From JBNKFV01 sp050289485 (GTDB lineage Bacteria; Pseudomonadota; Gammaproteobacteria; Pseudomonadales; Cellvibrionaceae): a stretch of 64,000 bases of DNA. The notes under the pieces were generated by a model that ran no database searches, was not told the origin of the DNA, and saw nothing but the letters and a program-made list of their open reading frames with translations. Below, in pieces: positions 50,188 to 58,129 of the stretch; position 1 is the stretch's first letter, and every line of letters starts with the position of its first letter. Made by a program: the position numbers and the translations under genes. The DNA lies in the NCBI GenBank assembly GCA_050289485.1, contig JBNKFV010000015.1, positions 186,001 to 250,000 of the forward strand, read 5' to 3'.

Positions 50188-51185
50188 TGGGGTACCTCGA
50201 AATGGCCTTTATAGCCGTACATTTCATCCCACCACGGGTGTGTAATACTCACTTCCATAGCAAAGGTGTTGTCATCCACGGGGTACTCTCTGGCATTGCC
50301 TGCCCCCATCAGCAGGGTTAAGGGTAATGGAATCAGATGGCCAAATATCTGAATGGCGTAGCCTTTATGTGCCAGAATCACTTTTTCTCCATCCCATGAA
50401 TACAGCATCTTCCAGGCTAAGCCGAATTTCATAATCTCAACGACTTCGTTATCTTTTATCGGCAACATTCGTGAGTGAAAAACATAAGGCTTGCCATTGG
50501 CAAAGTGGAAAACTCTGTTGAAATGAAAAGATTTTGAATTTACATCGCTTTCAAAACGAACCGTTACCGGCACACCTTTTTCATTAACGGCCGGAATCTG
50601 CCCAAGCAGCCGCATCACCGGCGCAAGCCAGCTTAATGGCGGCTTACAATAAACCTCTAGGTTGCCCTCTACGGTGGTAACGTTGGTAGAGTAAGGGTGG
50701 TTGGCATAGTGCTTTTTCATCACGGGTGGCAACGCATCCCACTCTTTACTAAATACAGCTTTAAAAGTTGGCTCATTTTTCAGGTTGAGGTTATCAATAC
50801 GTGCTACGTTTTTTCTACGCAACAACCAGTTACGTGTTCCTCTCATCCAGGGATAGACGACCTGCGAAAGCGTATCTGACCAGAATAACCCTTTAAAAAC
50901 CGACATAAAGCCATTTTTGGCTTTTCCATGCTTGGCCATAAACTTCAAGGCGCCCTTGCCGTGATAGAACTGCCCCTGCGCATAAATCACCATGCCTTCG
51001 TCAAGGTCTAACCCACGGCGATTGATTTCATCGATTAATGGATCGTCAGCCGCTTCTCTGGCATTGAGCAAGGTAATAGCACCAAATTCTTCCTTTATAC
51101 GCAGCGCTTCTGCGGCATAGTTACAGATGGGGCAATCACCATCGTAAACAAACCATACGCCGCTCTTTTGTTCCATGTTGCTCAT
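50184..51185 (-). CDS. DCC thiol oxidoreductase-like domain fused to DUF4166
   Basis: A 333-residue two-domain protein. The N-terminal part (about 8-130) is a DCC/DUF393 domain with the thioredoxin-like motif YDGDCPICNYAAEALR. The C-terminal part (about 150-330) is DUF4166-like (LLGQIPAVNEKGVPVTVRFE, FHFANGKPYVFHSRM, GNAREYPVDDNTFAMEVSI, HPWWDEMYGYKGHFEV). DUF4166 proteins are usually encoded beside saccharopine-dehydrogenase-like proteins, as here, so the two may act together. It overlaps both neighbours by 4 bp. The fusion of these two domains is worth noting; function unknown. Confidence 0.8.
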   Translation of the reverse strand: MSNMEQKSGVWFVYDGDCPICNYAAEALRIKEEFGAITLLNAREAADDPLIDEINRRGLDLDEGMVIYAQGQFYHGKGALKFMAKHGKAKNGFMSVFKGLFWSDTLSQVVYPWMRGTRNWLLRRKNVARIDNLNLKNEPTFKAVFSKEWDALPPVMKKHYANHPYSTNVTTVEGNLEVYCKPPLSWLAPVMRLLGQIPAVNEKGVPVTVRFESDVNSKSFHFNRVFHFANGKPYVFHSRMLPIKDNEVVEIMKFGLAWKMLYSWDGEKVILAHKGYAIQIFGHLIPLPLTLLMGAGNAREYPVDDNTFAMEVSITHPWWDEMYGYKGHFEVPH

Positions 51186-51658
51186 ACAGGCTTAGCCACC
51201 ATAAGGTAAAACACAAAAAGCAGGCCTATAAAGGCAGGCCAACCGAGAATAAACCATAGTGTAAACAGCCTATTATACCTATCGGGTAACTCGTTGCCGG
51301 TTTCATAAGCTTCGATGCACATTTTTTTGAGCTGAATTTGTAGCCAAACCACGGGCAGCCAGCACAGCCCGGCAATAATATAAACAACGTAGGTTGCCAC
51401 TAGCCAATAGGCTTTGTAATCAAAACCTGCCAGATAAATCAATGCAAACCCCGATAATGGCTGAATAATAACCGCCGGTAGGGTAAATAGATAATCCGCT
51501 AAAACCGTATTTCTTGCGGCATAGAGCTTTGCGTGAATATCGCCAGAAAACCATGACCGGAACATAAAAAAGGCAATGCCAATGCCCGTGCCAAACAGCA
51601 GCGTTGAGCTAAGGATATGAAGGGTTTTAATCAGGTTGTACACGTTAATAGTATCCAT
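51182..51658 (-). CDS. DUF2269 family membrane protein
   Basis: A 158-residue integral membrane protein with four predicted segments. The N-terminus LIKTLHILSSTLLFGTGIGI is the DUF2269 signature; FRSWFSGDIHAKLYAARNTV and a C-terminal WFILGWPAFIGLLFVFYLM follow. ATG 51658 gives the usual family N-terminus; a TTG at 51697 would add 13 residues. It is the first gene of the operon with the DCC-DUF4166 and saccharopine-dehydrogenase-like genes. Function unknown. Confidence 0.8.
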   Translation of the reverse strand: MDTINVYNLIKTLHILSSTLLFGTGIGIAFFMFRSWFSGDIHAKLYAARNTVLADYLFTLPAVIIQPLSGFALIYLAGFDYKAYWLVATYVVYIIAGLCWLPVVWLQIQLKKMCIEAYETGNELPDRYNRLFTLWFILGWPAFIGLLFVFYLMVAKPV

Positions 51659-51935
51659 ACTGGGTGTTTGGCTTAGTTTATGAAGAGTCAGCGTCAAAAG
51701 ATCGGGTTCTCTTTATTTGAATTGAATAATAGTTATAAAAAATAAGTTTCTTTTGCTCTCATTGTGCCAACGGTAAGATCTAATCTCGACCCATTAATGA
51801 TAGCTATATTTCAAGCTGATCTAAAATATTGACATAGTCAGACTATTTAGTCTTTCAGGTGACTTTTATCCTATAGCATTTATTGAGAAAATAGGATGGT
51901 TTTGAGGCCCCTCGCATACTTGGACTGACCGGTGA

Positions 51936-51985
51936 GGCCGACCTCTTATATGACTATTAAGCGCAGGTTATATAAGCGGTCGGCC
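51936..51985 (+). promoter_or_regulatory. Long hairpin in the leader of a 44-codon reading frame
   Basis: Arms of 16 bp (GGCCGACCTCTTATAT and its complement, one mismatch) with an 18-nt loop. It ends 24 bp before an AAGGAG ribosome site. There is no T run, so it does not look like a plain terminator. A TTGACA element is at 51829-51834 with an AGACTATTTAGTCT palindrome just after it (51840-51853). Confidence 0.6.
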
Positions 51986-52022
51986 TTGTTGCCGGAAATT
52001 CCAACTATTAAGGAGCATAGCT

Positions 52023-52157
52023 ATGCTTTCTTTCAAAACTACACATCTCATTTATGAGATATACGACGAGAATGGAGCGTTGCGTCAAAAATCCACTTTG
52101 CGCGAGTGTAAATTGTCGTTGGCAATACCATTAATCGGTGTTATATCACTTATCTGA
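52023..52157 (+). CDS. Possible 44-residue small protein
   Basis: A short reading frame with a strong ribosome site, AAGGAG seven bases before the ATG. The product starts MLSFKTTHLIYEIYDENGAL, has a basic middle (RQKSTLRECK) and a hydrophobic C-terminus (LSLAIPLIGVISLI) that could insert in a membrane. It has a structured leader, stands alone between the DUF2269 operon and the Hachiman genes, and points towards the latter. I do not recognise it. It could be a small membrane peptide or a chance frame. Confidence 0.4.
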   Translation: MLSFKTTHLIYEIYDENGALRQKSTLRECKLSLAIPLIGVISLI

Positions 52158-52344
52158 CAACTGTAAGTGGCCTGGGCGAGGCGGGCCACACCTAATTATC
52201 CAACAGGAAAAATAGTCGCGCTCCCTTTTTTCTCGCCATGTCAAATGTAAGACCTGACCCCGAAGCCCTTAATTCGTTACTATTATAACGGTTAATTCAA
52301 AGCGGCCATAAGCGGACATGGGATTAAGCTCAACACTGGATTTT
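52158..52344. other. Left boundary of the AT-rich defence island
   Basis: The spacer contains ATGTAAGACCTGACCCC near 52243-52261, a motif of REP-like repeats related to the cluster at 41950, and AAGCGGACAT at 52310-52319. The inverse of the latter, ATGTCCGCTT, lies at 55733-55742 on the other side of the Hachiman operon. Confidence 0.5.
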
Positions 52345-54873
52345 CTATATATGGAATCCAAGTTCAAAAATTAAAACTTTATTTTCATCGTTATCTTCCA
52401 TAACAGAAATCGCTTCTTTTTTAATTGTTACTTCATCCTTTCCAAGGTCGAAACTAATATATTCGCCATAAATGCTATCAATTAAAACCTTTGCCAGCTC
52501 CAAAGAGAAGCCGTTTTTTAACATGCATATAATTCGTTTGTCTGAGCTTCCATATTTAATATTCTCATAGAAACTTTCTTCCAGAAGACTTAAGTCATTT
52601 AAAATCTCCACGTACTTCAATATATTAAACTCAATAAAATCTTGCTCATCTTTGATTCTTAGTATGGCCAAGTTAACTCGCTGAGATTTATTCTTTGTCC
52701 TTAGGTCAATATATCTGTTTACAAAATCATCTTCATTTCTCTTCACTTCTCCCCAAGTAGCACCTACATAAACTTTATAATCACCCTGTTTCTCTTTTTC
52801 CTTCCAGTACCAAGTAAAATCACTAATCAATTTCTTATAAGATGACCCCTTCATTCGCCACTCAAGAAGGAAGGAGTAGAAGTTTTGTGCCGCCGGATTT
52901 CTTAATCGAGTTAAGTCGTAGTGATCTGCCCGCTTTTTATTGTCTTCGCGATCAACAATATCTATGAAAATTTCAACTATTGCTTCCATAAGGGCGTGCA
53001 CATCATCAATAACTCCTTTTTCTTTTATCGCTTCATGTTTAATTTCTAGCTCAGACTCAAATTGATGGATATCAAATTCATAGATATTATTCTTAAAACA
53101 TGACTTGGCTACATCAGAATTCACATAGCGAATATCAGTTCTTCCTCCAATATCAACGCTACCTGCTTCTATATTTTCTACATACTCCAATGCATGGCGC
53201 TCTTGCTCTCGCTCTTCTTTTGTTTCAGGGTTTTTCAATAAAATATTATTCACTTCATCTTTGTCATTAGGTGTAATTTTTGCTTTTTTTTCTAAAAATG
53301 AATAAGGATTAAAGTTCTTAGAAGCATAGCGACCATTTATTATATATATCTCCGGCTCAAGCATGTTTAGCCGCCCATGATTTTTAGCAAATACTTCGCT
53401 GAATCGACATATCCGTCCGGTAAGGTTTTGAAAATCCGATTTGCTAAGATGGCTACGTCCTTTTTTAACTGACAATAAAAATATTTTTTCTGCCGGAATA
53501 TTTACACCCTCAAGTAAAGTTGATGTTGTGGCAATAAACTGAAAACCTTGATGCTTCGAAAAAATCTGCTCAACATAAAGGCGTATTATTTCCGGAACTC
53601 GTCCATGATGATAGACGACTCCCTTTTTAATACATTTCAGTAAATTGTATTCTGGGTCAAGATATTCAGATATAGCTTTATAAGCATATTGAAATTCTCC
53701 ATTAGCCCCCTCAGACAAATCGACATCTTCACACAGAGGGAGAATTCTTTGAGCGACATCTTCTATATCTCTGGGCTTATTTGCATATAGAATATTCTTA
53801 AGCGCTTTACTCCTATGTATAAACTCTAGGTCATCACACTCTAAATTAGCCATATGGATATGGCTATTTGTAAACTGATCATAGAGGCTTAGCTTTTTAT
53901 CCTCATTGTGATTGTAGAGAAAATAGCGCTGCACTTTAATGAACTCATTTGAGCGTGCTGCTTGTATAGAGAGATTAGAATATTTCGTCTCTATGCTGGA
54001 CGCATCAACCAAGAAAGGAGTGAAGAAGTGTACCTTTATTTTGGGATTTCTTTTTCTCAAAATAAAAATAACTTGCAATAGAAGTTCGGCACGATTACCA
54101 CCATCAAGTAAGCTATGAGCCTCATCTACCATTAAGTTATCAATTAAAGCATCATCTGCCTGCTGCATTAACCTTAATAAACGCTCCTGTGTTAAAACAG
54201 CTAAAAATTTCTTCTCATCAGGTTTATACATTTCAGGATGGGTAATAATTCTTTGATACCCTTCAACCACCTCAGTAGTAGCCAAAAGGCGTTTTTTGGT
54301 CTGAGATAGGAGAGCTTTTGTTGGGACAATTATGCATGTTCTCTCATCTGAATGCTGTATGACTTTAGAGACAATCATCTCTGACTTGCCGTACGAGGTG
54401 GGTGCAACCACTAAGGAATCAGACTCGACAGATGCGCTAAAATCAACAAGCCTCTTTTGTCCAAGAGATAAATATATATCTTTACCGCTAGCCTTATCCT
54501 TGAAATTATCTAGGTACGAAGAGATATATGAATTTAAGAAACGCTCATCAGTACGATTATTATCAAAAAAATTGGCCTCAATAAATTTAGCAACAGGCAT
54601 AAAACCTTCGTATAAAGCTACGTCATACAAGGGGAGATAATCATTAAAAAGACTGGCATATCTAACAACTATTCTATAGCCTAATTTTCTGGCTTCTTGA
54701 TAATCTTGATTACAGAATATAATCGCCCATTTCAACAATTTTAGCTTATCTTTATCTTCAAATTCTCTGGGGTTTTGCGAAGTAAGCAGCCTTTCATACA
54801 AACCTTGGAAGTCACTCCCTTCATAGGTCGCAGACGATCTAAAGCCAGTTAAGGTTTTAATGATCTTATTCAT
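52345..54873 (-). CDS. hamB: Hachiman defence helicase HamB
   Basis: An 842-residue superfamily 2 helicase. Walker A is VAPTSYGKSEM (about 156-166), motif Ia VPTKALLSQTKKRL, Walker B/DEAH MVDEAHSLLD (about 248-257), motif V FIATTSTLLEGVNIPAEKI and motif VI NLTGRICR. The C-terminal 250 residues are a charged extension with no motif I know. With the DUF1837 gene upstream it makes a Hachiman anti-phage system; in characterised systems the helicase forms a complex with the HamA nuclease and controls it. It overlaps hamA by 8 bp. The gene is clearly AT-rich compared with its surroundings, consistent with transfer. Confidence 0.88.
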   Translation of the reverse strand: MNKIIKTLTGFRSSATYEGSDFQGLYERLLTSQNPREFEDKDKLKLLKWAIIFCNQDYQEARKLGYRIVVRYASLFNDYLPLYDVALYEGFMPVAKFIEANFFDNNRTDERFLNSYISSYLDNFKDKASGKDIYLSLGQKRLVDFSASVESDSLVVAPTSYGKSEMIVSKVIQHSDERTCIIVPTKALLSQTKKRLLATTEVVEGYQRIITHPEMYKPDEKKFLAVLTQERLLRLMQQADDALIDNLMVDEAHSLLDGGNRAELLLQVIFILRKRNPKIKVHFFTPFLVDASSIETKYSNLSIQAARSNEFIKVQRYFLYNHNEDKKLSLYDQFTNSHIHMANLECDDLEFIHRSKALKNILYANKPRDIEDVAQRILPLCEDVDLSEGANGEFQYAYKAISEYLDPEYNLLKCIKKGVVYHHGRVPEIIRLYVEQIFSKHQGFQFIATTSTLLEGVNIPAEKIFLLSVKKGRSHLSKSDFQNLTGRICRFSEVFAKNHGRLNMLEPEIYIINGRYASKNFNPYSFLEKKAKITPNDKDEVNNILLKNPETKEEREQERHALEYVENIEAGSVDIGGRTDIRYVNSDVAKSCFKNNIYEFDIHQFESELEIKHEAIKEKGVIDDVHALMEAIVEIFIDIVDREDNKKRADHYDLTRLRNPAAQNFYSFLLEWRMKGSSYKKLISDFTWYWKEKEKQGDYKVYVGATWGEVKRNEDDFVNRYIDLRTKNKSQRVNLAILRIKDEQDFIEFNILKYVEILNDLSLLEESFYENIKYGSSDKRIICMLKNGFSLELAKVLIDSIYGEYISFDLGKDEVTIKKEAISVMEDNDENKVLIFELGFHI

Positions 54874-55660
54874 TTAGAGACTCTTCCCTTAGAAATTCGG
54901 CTACTTTTTCGTATGTTCCCTTCTGTATTGAACAAATCAGTATCTCTTGAAAATCTTCTTGGCCCTTTATGGTTTCAAAAAAACGCTCAATGTCTTCTGG
55001 TTTAAGAGAATTTAAGGTGTCTTCATATAATACTGAGACAAGAATGACACTCTTATCCTTGCTTATTATTGAAGTAATCAGCGGTGAATCTTGTGAGAGT
55101 AGATTCTTTAATGTTGTTCTCAATCCTCCTTCTACAGTTAATGACACGTCAATAATAGCGCTCTGCCAAAGACTATCTCGCCCAGATAAAAACATCTCTT
55201 TTATGCCTGTGTAAGCACGATCTAAAAGAACATCATTAGCATCAGAAACCTTTTGAGCTGTATTTAGATGACCTGATTTAACCTCTGAGTACCAAAATTT
55301 CTTTTTATCCATATCACAAAAAACAATATCAAACCCCTTTTTTATTGAGCGCTCTTCTTTATTTTTTAACACTGAAACTGATGTTAAATAATCAAAGAGC
55401 TTGGGCATCAAAATATGGGATAGCAATTCACCGATCATACCTTTTTGAGTATTTTGAGACTTTTCCTCGTACCTATCCAAGAAAATTTGTAGTGTATTAT
55501 GATATGTATGATATTCGGGCAGCTCTAATATTTCGTTGCTACCATGCATGACCGCGGCTAACTCTTCACGAATTAGTTTTTTTAGTGAATCACTCAACTC
55601 TTCAATAATGCAAAGAGTTCTGAATTCTTCCTTCTGAATGGACACGCCATCAATCAACAT
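54866..55660 (-). CDS. hamA: Hachiman defence nuclease HamA (DUF1837)
   Basis: A 264-residue DUF1837 protein. The conserved features are MIGELLSHILMPKLFDYL (Glu78), KGFDIVFCDMDKKKFWYSEV (Asp111, Glu126) and Lys128, the D-E-K set of a PD-(D/E)xK nuclease core. In characterised Hachiman systems this protein degrades DNA when released by HamB. The length is normal for HamA. It is the first gene of the pair, with the helicase gene starting inside its end. Codon use is AT-rich like that of hamB. Confidence 0.88.
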   Translation of the reverse strand: MLIDGVSIQKEEFRTLCIIEELSDSLKKLIREELAAVMHGSNEILELPEYHTYHNTLQIFLDRYEEKSQNTQKGMIGELLSHILMPKLFDYLTSVSVLKNKEERSIKKGFDIVFCDMDKKKFWYSEVKSGHLNTAQKVSDANDVLLDRAYTGIKEMFLSGRDSLWQSAIIDVSLTVEGGLRTTLKNLLSQDSPLITSIISKDKSVILVSVLYEDTLNSLKPEDIERFFETIKGQEDFQEILICSIQKGTYEKVAEFLREESLNE

Positions 55661-55783
55661 TGATGACTAGCTCCCTTATATTGTACTAGCAAAAATTGCG
55701 CTCCTATTCTCAAATATTTAAATGACGACATAATGTCCGCTTTGGGTCGAAAGCAGACGACTAATCACTTGTAAATATCTAGT

Positions 55784-55972
55784 TTATTCAAGAGGTTTAA
55801 TCTCCACCCGATCTCGCCAGGGGCGATAAGTAGAATTTTGTGAGAGATCTATGTTGTTGGGGGCATGGCTTGCCCAGCTGGATTTTGCAAACGGAATAGG
55901 AATTTGAAGCAACCCACTAAGCAGGGCTGTTGCTGTGGGAGAAAACCATTCCTTGTGGGTAGGTAGTGTCAT
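55784..55972 (-). CDS. Possible 62-residue hypothetical protein
   Basis: A short frame starting MTLPTHKEWFSPTATALLSG and ending YRPWRDRVEIKPLE. The composition is protein-like (Pro, Trp, Ser) and not AT-rich, unlike the Hachiman genes. The ribosome site is weak (GTGGAAAC). It could be a small gene or a fragment of something larger. I do not recognise it. Confidence 0.3.
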   Translation of the reverse strand: MTLPTHKEWFSPTATALLSGLLQIPIPFAKSSWASHAPNNIDLSQNSTYRPWRDRVEIKPLE

Positions 55973-56229
55973 ACTGTTTCCACGCCTTGGCAGCAGGCCG
56001 GTACCGTGGCCTGAATCCTCTTGTCGCTGTGCGACCCCTTAGTTGTTTAATGTAGTCAATGTTGGCGCTTAAAATCAAGTTTTCCAGATAAAAAATAGGG
56101 TTTTTACTGGTTCGGCATTGGTGGCGCCAGGGCAGGGGTGTTTTGTGGAGAAGTACGGGAAAGGGTTTACCCCAACTGGCATGTAGCTTGTTGGGCGAGG
56201 GCTTGGCAATTAGAGTATGTGCACTCCTG
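55973..56229. other. Spacer between the Hachiman and AbiE loci
   Basis: No gene, hairpin or repeat that I can support. Base composition returns here from the AT-rich Hachiman genes to that of the general chromosome. Confidence 0.4.
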
Positions 56230-56400
56230 TCACCAGGACTTTTTGCTCACTAATTCATTGATTTTTTGGAGGCATTCCGATTCAACTTTAGTGATTGTTC
56301 CATAGATACGCGTCTTTTGTCCGTTAACTTCCAGTCTTTCTGCTATTCCCTGGAATAACCCATCTTCTAGCTGCCTGGTCGATAGTTTCCAGTCAGTCAC
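56230..56400 (-). CDS. Small ORF of 56 codons following the AbiEii toxin gene
   Basis: A frame starting at GTG 56400, 6 bp after the toxin stop codon (TGAGGAATAGTG). It reads MTDWKLSTRQLEDGLFQGIA, then ERLEVNGQKTRIYGTITKVE, and ends INELVSKKSW. The composition is that of a real soluble protein. GAGGA overlaps the toxin stop, which suits translational coupling though the spacing to GTG is short. It would be the third gene of the AbiE operon. I do not recognise a family. Confidence 0.5.
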   Translation of the reverse strand: MTDWKLSTRQLEDGLFQGIAERLEVNGQKTRIYGTITKVESECLQKINELVSKKSW

Positions 56401-56406
56401 TATTCC

Positions 56407-57333
56407 TCAGGGATGCTGCTCATCTGAAGCCAAATTCCAGGCCCAGTTTTCAGATGACCAGTACCCAACTATCTCTTTGCCACTGGTTAGCCCTTCATAT
56501 ACGGGCTGGAGAAAGGCGCTTAACTTTTCCAATAACTCACCAAACCGCATTTCACTCTCGAGATCATTTTTTGAGAGGAACGCTTGCCACTGCTGTTCCT
56601 TCGCGTCGCTCCCTGCCATCGTTGACAAAATGGTTATCTCGGGGGTAAGTGAGGTCTCACGGCGCTGAAAGGTGGCTCTTATGGCCTCAGCTAGAGGGCG
56701 GGAATCGATCTCTTTACCTAGTTTTGAGGCAATAATCCATATGTCGTAAAAGTCTTTAATTCGGCTATTCGCTATATCCAGCTGTACCATTGCCTGAAAC
56801 TTTTCGGCGATCACTGTATACACGGGGTATACTTTCAGTTCTGGAGTGGGTAGATCAAGAAATGATTTCATTGATGCCGTCTCAGGGCCTGGAGTAACGG
56901 CATCGCCAAACCCAATGTCGATCTGAAACGTAATTTTGGCCCCTGATAATGCAGCGCTGCCTTTTACTCTTACACCTTGATATTTTGCATCTTCTTTGAT
57001 TTCTTCGCCGTTAATACTATCTAAATCAAATATTAATCCATCTTCACATTCGAGCTGACAAATTTGCCGGAAATCGTTAACTAATGCTTCAATATCATTG
57101 GAGCCATATCCCAGTAGGTCGATATCTCGAGTGGGGCGGTGGCTATCTTCTCCCCATACCCAAAATAGCATGGCACCTTTGAGTGTATATTTATTCTTGT
57201 AATCGGAGATGCCGAGTCTGTACAAAATACGCTGAATGAGAAAAAGTTTAAGAACGTAATTAAAATCTTCCCCTCTTTCTTTTGCGAGGTTCAGCAAACG
57301 TTGTCTTATCGACGCTGGTACATTTTGGTTCAT
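56407..57333 (-). CDS. abiEii: AbiEii-type nucleotidyltransferase toxin
   Basis: A 308-residue protein of the AbiEii/AbiGii toxin family (DUF1814). The nucleotidyltransferase core is TLKGAMLFWVW followed by RPTRDIDLLGYG with the two acidic metal ligands. Further family blocks are GVRVKGSAALSGAKITFQID, IGFGDAVTPGP, YPVYTVIAEKFQAMVQLDIA and SRIKDFYDIWIIASKLG. Such toxins transfer nucleotides, in some cases to the tRNA acceptor end, blocking translation and giving abortive phage infection. It lies 9 bp after the antitoxin gene. Confidence 0.93.
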   Translation of the reverse strand: MNQNVPASIRQRLLNLAKERGEDFNYVLKLFLIQRILYRLGISDYKNKYTLKGAMLFWVWGEDSHRPTRDIDLLGYGSNDIEALVNDFRQICQLECEDGLIFDLDSINGEEIKEDAKYQGVRVKGSAALSGAKITFQIDIGFGDAVTPGPETASMKSFLDLPTPELKVYPVYTVIAEKFQAMVQLDIANSRIKDFYDIWIIASKLGKEIDSRPLAEAIRATFQRRETSLTPEITILSTMAGSDAKEQQWQAFLSKNDLESEMRFGELLEKLSAFLQPVYEGLTSGKEIVGYWSSENWAWNLASDEQHP

Positions 57334-57342
57334 AGTTTACTC

Positions 57343-57954
57343 CTAATCCATTAGTAAGCTTTCTATATAGGGTGTCATAACCTTTCGTACCCGGCACAAG
57401 TCTGCATTAAGCATCAGTTCCTTCACGGTAAACAGCTTGGCTTTCCAGCCCTCTCGTAGCGCTTCAAGGGCAACGTCAAGTCCGACTTTTGAGCGGTACT
57501 TGAACAAGTCAGCTATGGTTCTGGCGGGTGTTGTAACCTTTACGTTGGCGCCATCAATTCGGTATTGCTGAACGCCTGCTTGAAGAAGCGCTTTAGACAT
57601 CGTAACAAACCGAACGGGGGGATAAGAGATATTCGGCTTTCGTCCTTTACGATCAATGGCCAGCCATACTCTGTGGGGGTTTTGAGTAGTGATGTGGTGA
57701 AAGGCGAGTGCAGACAATAGAACAACTACAGATTGTGGTGCCTTCTTCGCTGCCGTCACTAGTCCATAGTATTCGCCAACATTACCCTCAGGCCAGCTGT
57801 AGAGCCCCCTCGCTACCCGGTCGAGCTTACCCTCTTTGTACAACTGATGCAGGTAAGTTCTGGGGAGCCCTTTTTGTTCAAGCTCTTCTCCTCGAACCAC
57901 GGTATGGGCTTTTACATAGTCGAGAACACGTTGTTTCTTGGTGGTATCTGTCAT
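57343..57954 (-). CDS. abiEi: AbiEi-type antitoxin and autorepressor
   Basis: A 203-residue AbiEi antitoxin. The N-terminal winged helix (TTKKQRVLDYVKAHTVVRGE, LEQKGLPRTYLHQLYKEGKL, DRVARGLYSWPEG) binds DNA; the C-terminal domain (RIDGANVKVTTPARTIADLF, YRSKVGLDVALEALREGW) is the antitoxin part. In characterised AbiE systems this protein neutralises AbiEii and represses the operon by binding inverted repeats in the promoter. A perfect 18-bp inverted repeat lies just upstream of its start codon, as predicted by that model. Confidence 0.93.
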   Translation of the reverse strand: MTDTTKKQRVLDYVKAHTVVRGEELEQKGLPRTYLHQLYKEGKLDRVARGLYSWPEGNVGEYYGLVTAAKKAPQSVVVLLSALAFHHITTQNPHRVWLAIDRKGRKPNISYPPVRFVTMSKALLQAGVQQYRIDGANVKVTTPARTIADLFKYRSKVGLDVALEALREGWKAKLFTVKELMLNADLCRVRKVMTPYIESLLMD

Positions 57955-57962
57955 TGTTAGTT

Positions 57963-58010
57963 AATATCATAATGTCGGCATATAAATATATGTGCCGACA
58001 TTATGATATT
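57963..58010 (-). promoter_or_regulatory. AbiE operator-promoter, perfect 18-bp inverted repeat
   Basis: Arms AATATCATAATGTCGGCA (57963-57980) and the exact complement (57993-58010) with a 12-bp AT-only-plus-G spacer. The repeat ends 9 bp before the antitoxin start codon and overlaps possible -10 sequences (TATGAT, TATATT on the minus strand). This is the expected arrangement for AbiEi autorepression. Confidence 0.85.
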
Positions 58011-58082
58011 TAGGCGCAAATAGCAAGCAGAGGTCTGAAATGGTGAGTGCTAAGTGGATAAATGCTGTGGAGATTTTGTGCT

Positions 58083-58121
58083 AACGCTAAAACCACCTGT
58101 ATAACCGGTGGTTTTAGCGTT
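58083..58121 (-). terminator. Terminator hairpin after pdsO
   Basis: A perfect 15-bp stem, AACGCTAAAACCACC and its complement, with a 9-nt loop, 9 bp beyond the pdsO stop codon. Confidence 0.8.
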
Positions 58122-58129
58122 GAGAAGGC

